From positions 1 through 45,749 of the forward strand of contig NZ_MDEC01000038.1 in assembly GCF_002939785.1 (NCBI RefSeq): a DNA stretch of 45,749 nucleotides. The letters run 5' to 3'. This stretch comes from Xanthomonas codiaei (GTDB lineage Bacteria; Pseudomonadota; Gammaproteobacteria; Xanthomonadales; Xanthomonadaceae). The notes under the pieces are model-generated. The model made no database searches. It saw nothing but the letters and a program-made list of their open reading frames with translations, and had not been told where the DNA came from. A program made the translations under genes and the position numbers. Each line of letters starts with the position of its first letter. The first letter of the stretch is position 1. Of the stretch, positions 26,681 to 35,646 are shown one piece after another.

Positions 26681-27757
26681 TCAGCGGGTATCCGGTTTGC
26701 GTGCAAGGCCGGGAAGCGACGCGGTGGTCATGGCGAGCGCGTCGTGCGTGCACAGCACGTTGCCGCCTTGACGCTTGGCTTCGTACAACGCGCTGTCGGC
26801 AAGCGTGTACCAGTCGTTCCAGGCCGCATCCGCATCGATCATGCATAGCCCGACGCTGACCGAGCAGCCCTGCTCGCCCTGGCCGTTGCACAGCCGCGCT
26901 TCCACCGCGCGCACGATGCACTCGCCGATGTGGTGCACCAGCTCCGGAGTTCCCTGCGCCACCAGCACGCAGAACTCGTCGCCACCCAGGCGGCAGGCCA
27001 GGTCGCCTTCGGCGATCACCGAACGCAGCGCATGCGCCACGTTCTGCAGCACGCGGTCGCCGGCCAGATGGCCGAATTCGTCGTTGATGCGCTTGAAGCG
27101 ATCGCAATCGATCAGGATCAGCCCCACGCCGGGCACATTGCCGGCGCGCCGGCATTCCTGCAGATGGAGCGACAGCCCGCGGCGGTTGTGCAGGCCGGTG
27201 AGCTCATCGGTGCGGCTGAGTTCTTCGGTGTGGTTGAGCTGGTGCGAGGTGACGTAGAGATTGTCCAGCGCCGCTTCCAGATCGTGGTTGCGACGGCGCA
27301 GCTGGCGGATCAGCAATTGCTCGTTGTTGACCACGCGCACGATCGAGCGGCGCAGGAAATGCGCCACCATCGATGGGTCGTGATCCACGAGCCGTTCGAA
27401 ATCGGTGTGCGCCAGTTCGATGAGGCGGCTGTCCATCGAGGCGCTGGCGCCGGCACTGCGCGCATGGTCGCCGATCAGCAAGCCGAGTTCGCCGAAGAAT
27501 TCGCCGGGCCCCAGATGCTTGAGCATCAGGTCTTCGCCGAAATCCAGATCGATCTGTCCGCTGATCACGATGAACATCTGCGTGCCAACCGCACCGCGCT
27601 CGAACAAGGCCTGGCCTGCCGCGATATCGCGGGTACGACCGAAGCGGGCGAAGAACGCCAGCTCGTCGGCTGTCATCGACGCATGCAGCCCGTCGGACAG
27701 CGTTTTGGCAACGCTTCCGGTCGGTTCGACCGCACCTGCGGTGTTATGGCAAGTCAT
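26681..27757 (-). CDS. cNMP-binding GGDEF diguanylate cyclase (XC_0249-like)
   Basis: This 358-residue protein has an N-terminal cyclic-nucleotide-binding domain (about 30-150). Its phosphate-binding cassette is EFFGELGLLIGDHARSAGA. A helical linker follows, then a GGDEF domain with an intact RLGGDEF active site. The product-inhibition site RxxD is not conserved: AEGD stands in its place, so feedback by cyclic di-GMP should be weak. The X. campestris homologue XC_0249 is described as a cyclic-GMP-activated diguanylate cyclase. The gene lies directly upstream of the cyclase gene and shares its transcript. An AAGGAAGAGG ribosome site touches the ATG. Confidence 0.88.
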   Translation of the reverse strand: MTCHNTAGAVEPTGSVAKTLSDGLHASMTADELAFFARFGRTRDIAAGQALFERGAVGTQMFIVISGQIDLDFGEDLMLKHLGPGEFFGELGLLIGDHARSAGASASMDSRLIELAHTDFERLVDHDPSMVAHFLRRSIVRVVNNEQLLIRQLRRRNHDLEAALDNLYVTSHQLNHTEELSRTDELTGLHNRRGLSLHLQECRRAGNVPGVGLILIDCDRFKRINDEFGHLAGDRVLQNVAHALRSVIAEGDLACRLGGDEFCVLVAQGTPELVHHIGECIVRAVEARLCNGQGEQGCSVSVGLCMIDADAAWNDWYTLADSALYEAKRQGGNVLCTHDALAMTTASLPGLARKPDTR

Positions 27758-27883
27758 CCCTCTTCCTTAGGCCGGCCTGCAACGTTAGCCCGTGGACAAA
27801 TCCTACCGTAGCCGTCTGTTCAGCACCACATCACAGTGTTTCTCATCAAGTAAGAGACGAAATGACGGGTATCGGAGGCAAAA

Positions 27884-27907
27884 AGGGACTCGGTTTCCCG
27901 AGTCCCT
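27884..27907 (-). terminator. Rho-independent terminator of aceA
   Basis: On the minus strand AGGGACTCGG-GAAA-CCGAGTCCCT is followed by a T-run. It lies 41 bp after the aceA stop, between aceA and the GGDEF gene. Confidence 0.85.
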
Positions 27908-27947
27908 CCCCCTCCCAGGGTGGCGACATGCGGTGACCTGCTGCAGG

Positions 27948-29243
27948 CTAGGCCGCCTTCTCGCCGTGGAACTGCTCCTCTTCAGTTGAGCCACGCAGCG
28001 CGGTAGTGGAGGACTGACCCTGCTGGATGGCCTGAGTCACCGCGTCGAAATAACCGGTGCCAACCTCGCGCTGGTGCTTGACCGCAGTGAACCCCAGGTC
28101 CGCCGCTGCGAACTCGGCTTGCTGCAACTCGACGAAGGCGCTCATCTGCCGCCGCGCGTAGCCATGCGCCAGCTGGAACATGCTGTGGTTCAAGGCATGG
28201 AAGCCGGCCAGGGTGATGAACTGGAACTTGTAGCCGTAGCTCGCCAGCTCTTTCTGGAATTTGGCGATGGTGGCGTCGTCCAGGTTCTTCTTCCAGTTGA
28301 AGCTCGGCGAGCAGTTGTAGGCCAGCAGCTTGCCGGGGAATTTGGCGTGGATGGCCTGTGCGAAGGCGCGCGCGAATTCCAGATCGGGCTTGCCGGTTTC
28401 GCACCAGATCAGATCGGCATACGGCGCATAGGCCAGCCCGCGACTGATGGCCTGGTCCAGTCCGTTGCGGGTCTTGAAGAAGCCCTCGACGGTACGCTCG
28501 CCGGTGGTGAATGCACGGTCGTTGGCATCCACGTCGCTGGTGATCAGATCGGCCGCTTCGGCATCGGTGCGGGCGATCAGCACGGTCGGCACGCCCAGCA
28601 CATCGGCCGCCAGGCGCGCGGCGTTCAGTTTTTCGATCGCCTCGCGGGTGGGCACCAGCACCTTTCCGCCCATGTGCCCGCACTTCTTGACCGAGGCCAG
28701 CTGGTCTTCGAAGTGCACGCCGGCGGCACCGGCCTCGATCATCGCCTTCATCAGCTCGAAGGCGTTGAGCACACCGCCGAAACCGGCTTCGGCATCGGCC
28801 ACGATGGGCTGCAGGAAATCGATGCTGTCGTCGCCTTCGGCGTGGTGCAACTGATCGGCGCGCAGCAAGGTGTTGTTGATGCGCTTGACCACCGCCGGCA
28901 CCGAGTCGGCCGGGTACAGCGACTGGTCCGGATACATCTGCCCGGCCAGGTTGGCGTCGGCGGCCACCTGCCAACCGGACAGGTAGATCGCCTTCAACCC
29001 GGCCTTGACCTGCTGCATGGCCTGGTTGCCGGTCAACGCGCCCAGGGCGTTGACGAAGGGCGTGGCGTGCAGCGAGGTCCACAGCTTGTCGGCGCCCAGC
29101 CGGGCCAGCGAGTGCTCCACGTGCACGGTGCCGCGCAGGCGCACCACGTCGGCGGCGGTGTAGTTGCGGGTGATGCCGGCCCAGCGCGGGTTGCTGGCCC
29201 AGTCCTGCTGCAGGTGGTCGGCGCTTTGCAGTGCAGTGCTCAT
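27948..29243 (-). CDS. aceA: Isocitrate lyase
   Basis: This 431-residue enzyme splits isocitrate to glyoxylate and succinate, the first step of the glyoxylate shunt. The catalytic loop KKCGHMGGK is present. Other family segments are [20 protein letters not shown] [28 protein letters not shown] and [13 protein letters not shown]. The start MSTALQSAD has a CAGGAG ribosome site; the open frame extends 24 residues further without support. It lies 162 bp downstream of aceB on the same strand and is closed by a strong terminator. Confidence 0.95.
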   Translation of the reverse strand: MSTALQSADHLQQDWASNPRWAGITRNYTAADVVRLRGTVHVEHSLARLGADKLWTSLHATPFVNALGALTGNQAMQQVKAGLKAIYLSGWQVAADANLAGQMYPDQSLYPADSVPAVVKRINNTLLRADQLHHAEGDDSIDFLQPIVADAEAGFGGVLNAFELMKAMIEAGAAGVHFEDQLASVKKCGHMGGKVLVPTREAIEKLNAARLAADVLGVPTVLIARTDAEAADLITSDVDANDRAFTTGERTVEGFFKTRNGLDQAISRGLAYAPYADLIWCETGKPDLEFARAFAQAIHAKFPGKLLAYNCSPSFNWKKNLDDATIAKFQKELASYGYKFQFITLAGFHALNHSMFQLAHGYARRQMSAFVELQQAEFAAADLGFTAVKHQREVGTGYFDAVTQAIQQGQSSTTALRGSTEEEQFHGEKAA

Positions 29244-29405
29244 CTTGCGTTCTCCTGAAGAGGTACGACGGATGGAACGGGAAAGGAAACGCGTGCATGA
29301 CGCGGCACGCGGCATGGCGAGGCCTTGCGTTGCGCGCAGGTGCGCAACGGGCGGTGTGGAGCGTGGAGGTGAGCGCTGCAGCGTTGAGGCGGCTGCAGCG
29401 GGCGA

Positions 29406-31022
29406 TCAGTCGATCAGGCGATAGGCCGGCACGGTGAGGAAGTCGGCCAGTTCATCGGCGCGGCTGAGTTCTTCCAGCAGCGCGATCGCCTCATCGATGC
29501 GCGCAGCGCCGGGCAGCGTGCTTGCGCTTCCCAGCCGCGCCGGCAGCGCGCGCAGGCTGGCCTGCAACAGTGGCTGATCGATGGCGGTGCCATCGTCCAG
29601 GTGCTGGCCGTGATGCAGCCATTGCCACAGCTGCGCGCGGCTGATTTCGGCGGTGGCGGCGTCTTCCATCAGGTGATGGATCGGCACACAGCCGTTGCCA
29701 TCCAGCCAGGCGGCCAGGTAGCGCACGCAGACTTCGACATTGCCTTCGAAACCGGTGCGGGTGATGGTGCCGGGGGACGGGGCGATCAGCATGTCGCGCG
29801 TCACCTGCACATCGTTGCGCAGCACGTGTTGCTGGTGCGCGGTGGGCATGTGTTCGTCGAACAGCTTCATCGCCACCGGAATCAGCGCCGGGTGCGCCAC
29901 CCAGGTGCCGTCGTGGCCGGCGCTGACTTCGCGCAGCTTGTCGGCACGCACGCGGGCCATGGCCTGTTCGTTGGCGGCCTCGTCGTGGTTGATCGGGATC
30001 TGCGCGGCCATGCCGCCCATCGCATGCGCACCGCGGCGGTGGCAGGTCTTGATCAGCAGCTCCGAATAGGCCTTCAGGAATGGCTGGGTCATGGTGACCT
30101 GGCCACGCTCGGGCAGCACGCGGTCGCGGTGCGACCGGAAGGTTTTCAGATACGAAAAGATGTAGTCCCAGCGCCCGCAATTGAGCCCGACGATGCGTTC
30201 GCGCAGCGCGTGCAGGATCTCGTCCATCTCGAACACCGCCGGCAGCGTTTCGATCAGCACGGTGACCTTGATCTGGCCATGCGGCAGGCCGAGCATCGCT
30301 TCGATGTGCGACAGTGCGGTCTCCCACAGCGCGGCTTCTTCCATGCTCTGCAGCTTGGGCAGGTACAGGTAGGGGCCGCGGTCCTTGGCCAGCAGCGTGC
30401 GGGCGTTGTGGAAGGCGAACAGCGCCGCGTCGAACAGGCCGCCGGCCAGCGGCTGGCCGTCGATATGAACGTGCTTTTCGTCCAGGTGCCAGCCGCGCGG
30501 GCGCACGATCAACACGGCACGCTCGGCTTCCGGGCGCAACGCGTAGTGCTTGCCATTGGGGGCATCGAAGCTCAGATCGCCGCGCACGGCGGCGGCCAGG
30601 GTGCGCTGGCCGGCCAGCAGGTTGCGCCAGGTGGGCGCGGTGGAATCCTCAAAATCGGCCATGAACACCTTGGCGCCGGAGTTCAGCGCGTTGATGACCA
30701 TCTTCGGATCGGTGGGGCCGGTGATCTCCACACGGCGGTCCTGCAGCGCCGCCGGCAGCGGAGCCACGCGCCAGTCGCCGGCGCGGATGGCGCGGGTGTC
30801 GTCGCGGAAGTCGGGCAACTGGCCGGCATCGAACGCGGCCTGGCGTGCGCGCCGCTGTGCCAGGCGCTGCTGCCGGCCCGGTTCGATGGCGCGGTGCAAC
30901 GACACCAGCAGGGCCAGCGCGGCCGGCGGCAGTAGCTCGGCCTGCCCTGCAACCTGGGTGGTCAGCGACAGACCTGGCGTGGCGCGGTCGGTGGGGCGTG
31001 AGGCGAAAGCGGTGGCAGACAT
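29406..31022 (-). CDS. aceB: Malate synthase A
   Basis: This 538-residue enzyme joins glyoxylate and acetyl-CoA to malate. Characteristic segments are KVFMADFEDSTAPTW, LIETLPAVFEMDEILHALRERIVGLNCGRWDYIFSY (given here as family landmarks), AHAMGGMAAQIPI and GTWVAHP. The length fits the A type. The start MSATAFASR has AAGGA upstream; the longer open frame would overlap the LysR promoter. Its promoter region is shared with the divergent LysR gene. Confidence 0.95.
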   Translation of the reverse strand: MSATAFASRPTDRATPGLSLTTQVAGQAELLPPAALALLVSLHRAIEPGRQQRLAQRRARQAAFDAGQLPDFRDDTRAIRAGDWRVAPLPAALQDRRVEITGPTDPKMVINALNSGAKVFMADFEDSTAPTWRNLLAGQRTLAAAVRGDLSFDAPNGKHYALRPEAERAVLIVRPRGWHLDEKHVHIDGQPLAGGLFDAALFAFHNARTLLAKDRGPYLYLPKLQSMEEAALWETALSHIEAMLGLPHGQIKVTVLIETLPAVFEMDEILHALRERIVGLNCGRWDYIFSYLKTFRSHRDRVLPERGQVTMTQPFLKAYSELLIKTCHRRGAHAMGGMAAQIPINHDEAANEQAMARVRADKLREVSAGHDGTWVAHPALIPVAMKLFDEHMPTAHQQHVLRNDVQVTRDMLIAPSPGTITRTGFEGNVEVCVRYLAAWLDGNGCVPIHHLMEDAATAEISRAQLWQWLHHGQHLDDGTAIDQPLLQASLRALPARLGSASTLPGAARIDEAIALLEELSRADELADFLTVPAYRLID

Positions 31023-31102
31023 GTGGGAGATCCTTGTGCGTCCGGACCTGCACCGTGCGCCGACAGCCAGTATTTGACAAAGCAGTTTTATCAATGCTGT
31101 AA

Positions 31103-31117
31103 ATAAGCTCAACTTAT
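31103..31117. promoter_or_regulatory. Putative LysR operator
   Basis: ATAAG-CTCAA-CTTAT is a perfect 5+5+5 inverted repeat in the aceB/lysR divergent region, 81 bp upstream of aceB and 25 bp upstream of the LysR start. Length and symmetry fit a LysR-type T-N11-A site. Confidence 0.6.
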
Positions 31118-31141
31118 ACTTTACTCATTGACAACTGTCCG

Positions 31142-32098
31142 GTGGCGCCAACTCCGCGTTTTTCCTACAAATCTGACCGGCTCAAGCCCCTGCGTGCGTT
31201 CTGCCAGACGGTGCGCCTGGGGTCTGTCTCACGGGCCGCTGAGGCGCTCTACGTCAGTCAGCCGGCGGTGACGCTGCAGCTGCAGGCGCTGGAGCGCGAT
31301 CTGGGGGTGCCCTTGTTCGAGCGCTCCGGGAGACGCCTGGCGCCCAGCCGCGAGGGCCAGCTGCTGTACGACATGGCGCTGCCGCTGGTGGAAAGCCTGG
31401 ACGGGCTGGAGGCCAGCTTTCGCGAAAAGGTGCGCGGGCTGGATGCCGGCGACCTCACCATCGCCGCCAACAGCTCCACCATCCTGTACCTGCTGCCGCG
31501 CATCGTGGAGAACTTCCGCGCGCGCCACCCGGATGTGCGGCTGACCCTGCACAACGCCATCAGCGCCGACGGCACCGACCTGCTGCGCGAGGATGCGGTG
31601 GACCTGGCGGTCGGCTCGATGCTGGATGTGCCGGCCGACCTGTCCTACGCGCCGGTGTATCGCTTCGAGCAATTGCTGATCACCCCGCCCGATCATCCAT
31701 TGGCGCGCAAGGCCAATGTGACGCTGCAGGATCTGTCGCCATATCCGCTGATCCTGCCGCCACGCCGGCAGGTCACCTACCGCCTGGTCGACCTGATCTT
31801 CCAGCAGGCCCGCGTGCCGTACACGGTGGCGCTGGAGGTGGGCGGCTGGGAGGTGATCAAGCAATACGTGGCGATGGGCATGGGCATTTCCATCGTCACC
31901 GCGATCTGTGTGACCGATGCCGATCGCGACCGGCTTGCCACGCGCTCGCTCAAGGATTTTTTCCCCACCCGCAGCTACGGCGTGGTGGTGCGCAAGGGCA
32001 AGTACCTGTCGCCGCAGGCGCGCGCCTTCATCGAACTGATCCAGCCGGATCTGTTCACCCCGCGCGGCTACGACGAAGGCGGTGATTCCGAGCGTTGA
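31142..32098 (+). CDS. LysR-family regulator, probably of the glyoxylate shunt
   Basis: This 318-residue LysR-type regulator has a helix-turn-helix at about residues 18-70 (RLGSVSRAAEALYVSQPAVTLQLQALERDLGVPLFER). The effector-binding domain resembles the CysB/Cbl type (AANSSTILYLLPRIV and VGGWEVIKQYVAMGMGISIV). The start is GTG; no good ATG or ribosome site precedes it. Its divergent position to aceB makes control of aceBA the obvious guess. The coinducer is unknown. Confidence 0.85.
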   Translation: MAPTPRFSYKSDRLKPLRAFCQTVRLGSVSRAAEALYVSQPAVTLQLQALERDLGVPLFERSGRRLAPSREGQLLYDMALPLVESLDGLEASFREKVRGLDAGDLTIAANSSTILYLLPRIVENFRARHPDVRLTLHNAISADGTDLLREDAVDLAVGSMLDVPADLSYAPVYRFEQLLITPPDHPLARKANVTLQDLSPYPLILPPRRQVTYRLVDLIFQQARVPYTVALEVGGWEVIKQYVAMGMGISIVTAICVTDADRDRLATRSLKDFFPTRSYGVVVRKGKYLSPQARAFIELIQPDLFTPRGYDEGGDSER

Positions 32099-32664
32099 GG
32101 GGCCCACCGCTGCGGCGAGGCTATCGGGTTCGACATTACCTGCGTGCATGGAGACGACGCTGCCTATGCACCATTTTCCGCGTACACGCGGTGTGCCGCA
32201 CTGCAGCTTCAGCGGAAACAATCCTGTCCATGTTTGTGCCGATGCAGGCGCACTGCTGGCGCAACGGCATGCGCTGCTTGCCGCATGCGCGCGGTTGTGT
32301 GCGGTACGCGGCGCTGCAACCTGAGTGAACACAGCCCTGAAGGCGTTCGTGCCGATGCAGGCGCTGTGCCGGCGCAACGCAGTGGTTGGCCGCAACGATC
32401 CACTGAGCTGAAAGCGGACCCAAGAACACTTGCATGGTCGCTGCGGCGACACCGCAAATATCCAGCGCAGACGTGCAGCACGCGTCCGCTCGGAGAGAGG
32501 CACATCAGCCCTGCGACGTTGGCGCAGCCGCGGGGCGGCCATCAGGGCCACGGTCGGGTGTCGATGCAGTACAGTGCAATGCGGCCGATCGGGGGAGAGG
32601 CCGCTCTTGCACAGCGCGATCGCCGTTCCGGCCGAGCCGACTCAACCAATGGAGCTTTCGGGCA
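32099..32664. other. 566-bp non-coding region with degenerate tandem repeat
   Basis: No convincing gene was seen. The left part holds two copies of a roughly 80-bp direct repeat with a 113-bp period (see the repeat entry). The right part (32400-32664) carries only the presumed promoter and GGAG ribosome site of the antiporter gene. Confidence 0.6.
32187..32379. repeat. Degenerate direct repeat, period 113 bp
   Basis: GTGCCGATGCAGGCGC at 32236 recurs at 32349. The surrounding 31 bases match at about 28 positions, and similarity continues leftwards through CTGCA-C-T-AG-G-A-ACA-CCTG. A weaker third copy may start near 32400. Confidence 0.7.
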
Positions 32665-33927
32665 ATGAATCCAACGACCTTGTTGCTGGTGCAGTTGGCA
32701 GTAATTCTGGGCGTGGCGCGCGGATGCGGCGCGCTATTGCAACGCGTCGGGCAGCCGCCGGTCATCGGCGAAATGGCAGCCGGTTTGTTGCTGGGCCCGA
32801 TCGCTTTCGGTGCCTGGTTTCCGCAGGCGCATGGCGTGGTGTTCGCGGCCAATAGCCTGCCGCCGCTGTCTGGCCTGGCCAACATCGGCGTGGTGCTTTT
32901 CATGTTCATCGTCGGCGTGGAGCTGCGTGCACCGGAAGGCACGCGTGCGCAGGTCCGCGCATCGGTGATGGTGGGCATTTCAGGAATCGTGTTGCCGTTG
33001 CTGCTCGGCCTGGCCGCGGCACCGTGGTTGTTTGCACGCTATGGGCCGCACGGCATCGGCTTCTGGTCGTTCGCCTTGTTCATTGCCGCGGCGATGTCGG
33101 TCACCGCGTTTCCGGTGCTGGCACGCATCCTCAAGGATCGCAACATGACCCGCACGCCGGCAGGGCGCCTGGCACTGGGTGCAGCGGTGATCGACGATGC
33201 CACAGTGTGGATCTTCCTGGCTGTGGTGCTCACCCTCACCGGCACCAGCGCGCATGGCGGCGTCGCATTCACCGCAGTCGGCGCGCTGATCTTGCTCGCG
33301 ATCGTGTTCGGCGCACTCAAGCCGCTGTATGCACGCCTGCTCAAGCCACGCGCGCCCGATGGGCGCTATGCATCGAGCACATTGGTGTGGGTGCTGATCG
33401 GCCTGCTCGGCTGCGCCGCGGCGGCCGAATGGATCGGGTTGCATGCGATCTTCGGCGCATTCGTATTCGGCATCTGCCTGCCGCGCGAAGATCACCTGCT
33501 GGAGCATCTGGCCGAACGCATCGAACCGCTGGCGATCGCCTTACTGATGCCGGTGCTGTTTGCCGTTGCCGGCCAGGCCACCAGCCTCAGCGCGTTTGCC
33601 GGCGCCGGGATCGCCGGCCTGCTGCTGGTGATCGGCGTGGCGGTGGCCGGCAAGCTCGCCGGCTGCACGCTGGGCGCGCGCCTGAGTGGCCACGACTGGC
33701 GCGACAGTCTCACCGTCGGCTCGCTGATGAACGCACGCGGCCTGATGGAGCTGGTGGTGATCAAGATCGGCCTGGACAGTGGCGTGATCGGTCCGGACCT
33801 GTTTACGCTGCTGTTCGGCATGACACTGGTAACCACGGTGATGACGTCGCCGATGGTGGCCTTGTTCCATGGCCGCCGCCACGCGGCCTCGGCCAGCAGC
33901 ATCGAACCGCGCCGCTCGGGCCACTGA
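32665..33927 (+). CDS. CPA2-family cation:proton antiporter
   Basis: This 420-residue membrane protein has about twelve helices and the Na+/H+ exchanger fold. Landmarks are VGQPPVIGEMAAGLLLGP near the N-terminus, SVTAFPVLARIL and AAVIDDATVWIFLAVV with the paired acidic residues of the transport site, and GSLMNARGLMELVVI. It ends shortly after the last helix, so it has no TrkA-N or other regulatory C-terminal domain. GGAG lies 10 bases before the ATG. The long upstream extension of the frame runs through repeats and is not coding. The ion transported cannot be told. Confidence 0.88.
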   Translation: MNPTTLLLVQLAVILGVARGCGALLQRVGQPPVIGEMAAGLLLGPIAFGAWFPQAHGVVFAANSLPPLSGLANIGVVLFMFIVGVELRAPEGTRAQVRASVMVGISGIVLPLLLGLAAAPWLFARYGPHGIGFWSFALFIAAAMSVTAFPVLARILKDRNMTRTPAGRLALGAAVIDDATVWIFLAVVLTLTGTSAHGGVAFTAVGALILLAIVFGALKPLYARLLKPRAPDGRYASSTLVWVLIGLLGCAAAAEWIGLHAIFGAFVFGICLPREDHLLEHLAERIEPLAIALLMPVLFAVAGQATSLSAFAGAGIAGLLLVIGVAVAGKLAGCTLGARLSGHDWRDSLTVGSLMNARGLMELVVIKIGLDSGVIGPDLFTLLFGMTLVTTVMTSPMVALFHGRRHAASASSIEPRRSGH

Positions 33928-34173
33928 AGCGGTCTCTGCCGTGCTGCGCTGCCGACGTTGCGTCAGCGCGCGCGTGCAGGTATGCGATCTGGGGTTGACG
34001 CCGCGCTGGCCGACGGGTGATCGCATCCATACGGGAAGTGACACATCCTCACTACCATCTGCACGCGGATGCAATGATCTTCGCTCTGTCCGGTGGCCGC
34101 ATCTGTGGCATCGGCATCTCGGCACACTTCGTCCTCACCGCTGCCTAGACGCGCTTTGCCACAAGCTGCCGCC

Positions 34174-34899
34174 ATGTCCCCAGACACCCAATCCCGCTAC
34201 ACGCAACTGCTACCGCCACCCGAGTTGCGCACCCAGCTGCGTTGCAGTTGGCGCTATCGGCAAGGTGTGGCCAGTGCGCCGGTACGGGTGTTGCCCGACG
34301 GCTGTGTCGACCTGATCTGGGATGGTGCTTCATTGTTCGTCGCCGGCCCCGACCATGCCGCGACCATGGCCTGCGTGGACGCCGGCAACGTGCTCACCGG
34401 CGTGCGATTGACGGCAGGCGCGGCTGCCGGTGTGCTGGGCATCCCGCTGCACCACATCGCCGACCAGCGCGTGGCACTGGATGCGCTGTGGGGCCGCCAT
34501 GCGGGCGACTGGCGACAGCAGCTGCGCGATGGCGCCGACGCGGTGCAGACATTGCACGCGCTGTGTCTGCAGCGCGCAGCGCCAGTGGATCGGCAGATGG
34601 CGTTCACTTTCGCCCAGCTGGCCGGACCTGCGGCACCGCGCCTGCCTGTGTTGTGCGCAAGCCTGGAAATCAGCGAGCGTCAGCTGCGGCGGCGCTGCCA
34701 CGCCGCGTTCGGTTATGGCCCCAAGACGCTGGAGCGGATCTTGCGGCTGCAGCGTTTCCTGCGGCTGGCAGGCAGCCAGCCCACGCTGACCGCCGCTGCA
34801 CTGGAGGCCGGGTATGGCGATGCGCCGCATCTGGTGCGCGATGCCCGCCAGCTGGCCGGTTTGAGTCCCCGCGAGCTGGTGCAGCAGCACGCGCAGTGA
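34174..34899 (+). CDS. AraC-family regulator
   Basis: This 241-residue protein has an N-terminal ligand-like domain of the DUF6597 type (LPDGCVDLIWDG, about 42-53; VRLTAGAAAGVLGIP). The C-terminal AraC helix-turn-helix spans about 160-235: SLEISERQLRRRCHAAFGYGPKTLERILRLQRFL, AALEAGYGDAPHLVRDARQLAGLSP. It is followed 73 bp later by a VOC-domain gene on the same strand, a pairing often seen. The target is unknown. Confidence 0.85.
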   Translation: MSPDTQSRYTQLLPPPELRTQLRCSWRYRQGVASAPVRVLPDGCVDLIWDGASLFVAGPDHAATMACVDAGNVLTGVRLTAGAAAGVLGIPLHHIADQRVALDALWGRHAGDWRQQLRDGADAVQTLHALCLQRAAPVDRQMAFTFAQLAGPAAPRLPVLCASLEISERQLRRRCHAAFGYGPKTLERILRLQRFLRLAGSQPTLTAAALEAGYGDAPHLVRDARQLAGLSPRELVQQHAQ

Positions 34900-34972
34900 T
34901 GGCCGTTCTCGCCAAGCCGCAGGGGCGCTGCGCGAGGCACGCTGTGCAGCCACCGACCGCGAGGACATCGCC

Positions 34973-35335
34973 ATGCAACACAGCGCACAGCAGCACCGTA
35001 TCGACTATCTGGAATTTGCCGTGACCTCCATCGCCACCGCCAAGGCGTTCTATGCTGCGGCGTTCGACTGGACGTTCCAGGACTATGGCCCGGACTATTG
35101 CGAGTTCCGCGATGGCCGCCTGAGCGGCGGCTTCTTCCACGGAGCGCCGCAGCCCGGTGGCGCCCTGGTGGTCCTGGCCTCGGACGATCTGGCCGCCTCC
35201 CAGGCACGCATCGAAGCCGCTGGCGGCACCATCACCCGCCCGGTGTTCGCATTCCCGGGCGGGCGACGTTTCCACTTCACCGACCCGCACGGCTACGCGC
35301 TGGCGGTGTGGACCCAGGATGCTGCTGGCGCGTGA
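34973..35335 (+). CDS. VOC-family (glyoxalase/bleomycin-resistance-like) protein
   Basis: This 120-residue protein has one vicinal-oxygen-chelate fold: IDYLEFAVTSIATAKAFYAAAFDWTF at the start and RRFHFTDPHGYALAVW at the end. Such proteins include glyoxalases and antibiotic-binding proteins; the substrate here is unknown. GAGGA lies ahead of the ATG. It is probably co-transcribed with the AraC gene. Confidence 0.82.
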   Translation: MQHSAQQHRIDYLEFAVTSIATAKAFYAAAFDWTFQDYGPDYCEFRDGRLSGGFFHGAPQPGGALVVLASDDLAASQARIEAAGGTITRPVFAFPGGRRFHFTDPHGYALAVWTQDAAGA

Positions 35336-35646
35336 GCCGCGCGACATGGCTGCCGCCGACTGCGCGTAGACGTTCCCAGCCTTCCACGGTGCAGGTACGC
35401 AGCCAGCGACAGGCACGTTGGGCATTGCCGGTGCGCCTGCGTGCACGCAGCGTGCTCGAACGCGATGTGGATGCTGGACGATGCCTGCCGGTGCGCACAG
35501 CTGCACTGCAGCGGCAGGCAGAACATCGCAGGTCAGCCAGCGGCGCATGGACGGCACGAACAGCGCGCAAGGTGAGAGCGGCATGGCCGCCTCCGGGCGT
35601 AGGGCCGCACCCGCCTGCGTACGCGCCGCCATGTTGCAAGCGGCGC
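35336..35646. other. 311-bp intergenic region
   Basis: It lies between convergent genes (VOC and TetR). A GC-rich inverted repeat, CTGCCGGTGCGCA...GCAGCGGCAG, occurs near 35487-35518. No gene was recognised. Confidence 0.5.

Noticed and set aside
33982..34026. Inverted repeat ATGCGATC / GATCGCAT between the antiporter and AraC genes
   Set aside because: The arms are only 8 bp with a 29-bp loop, and no T-run or conserved context supports a terminator or operator.
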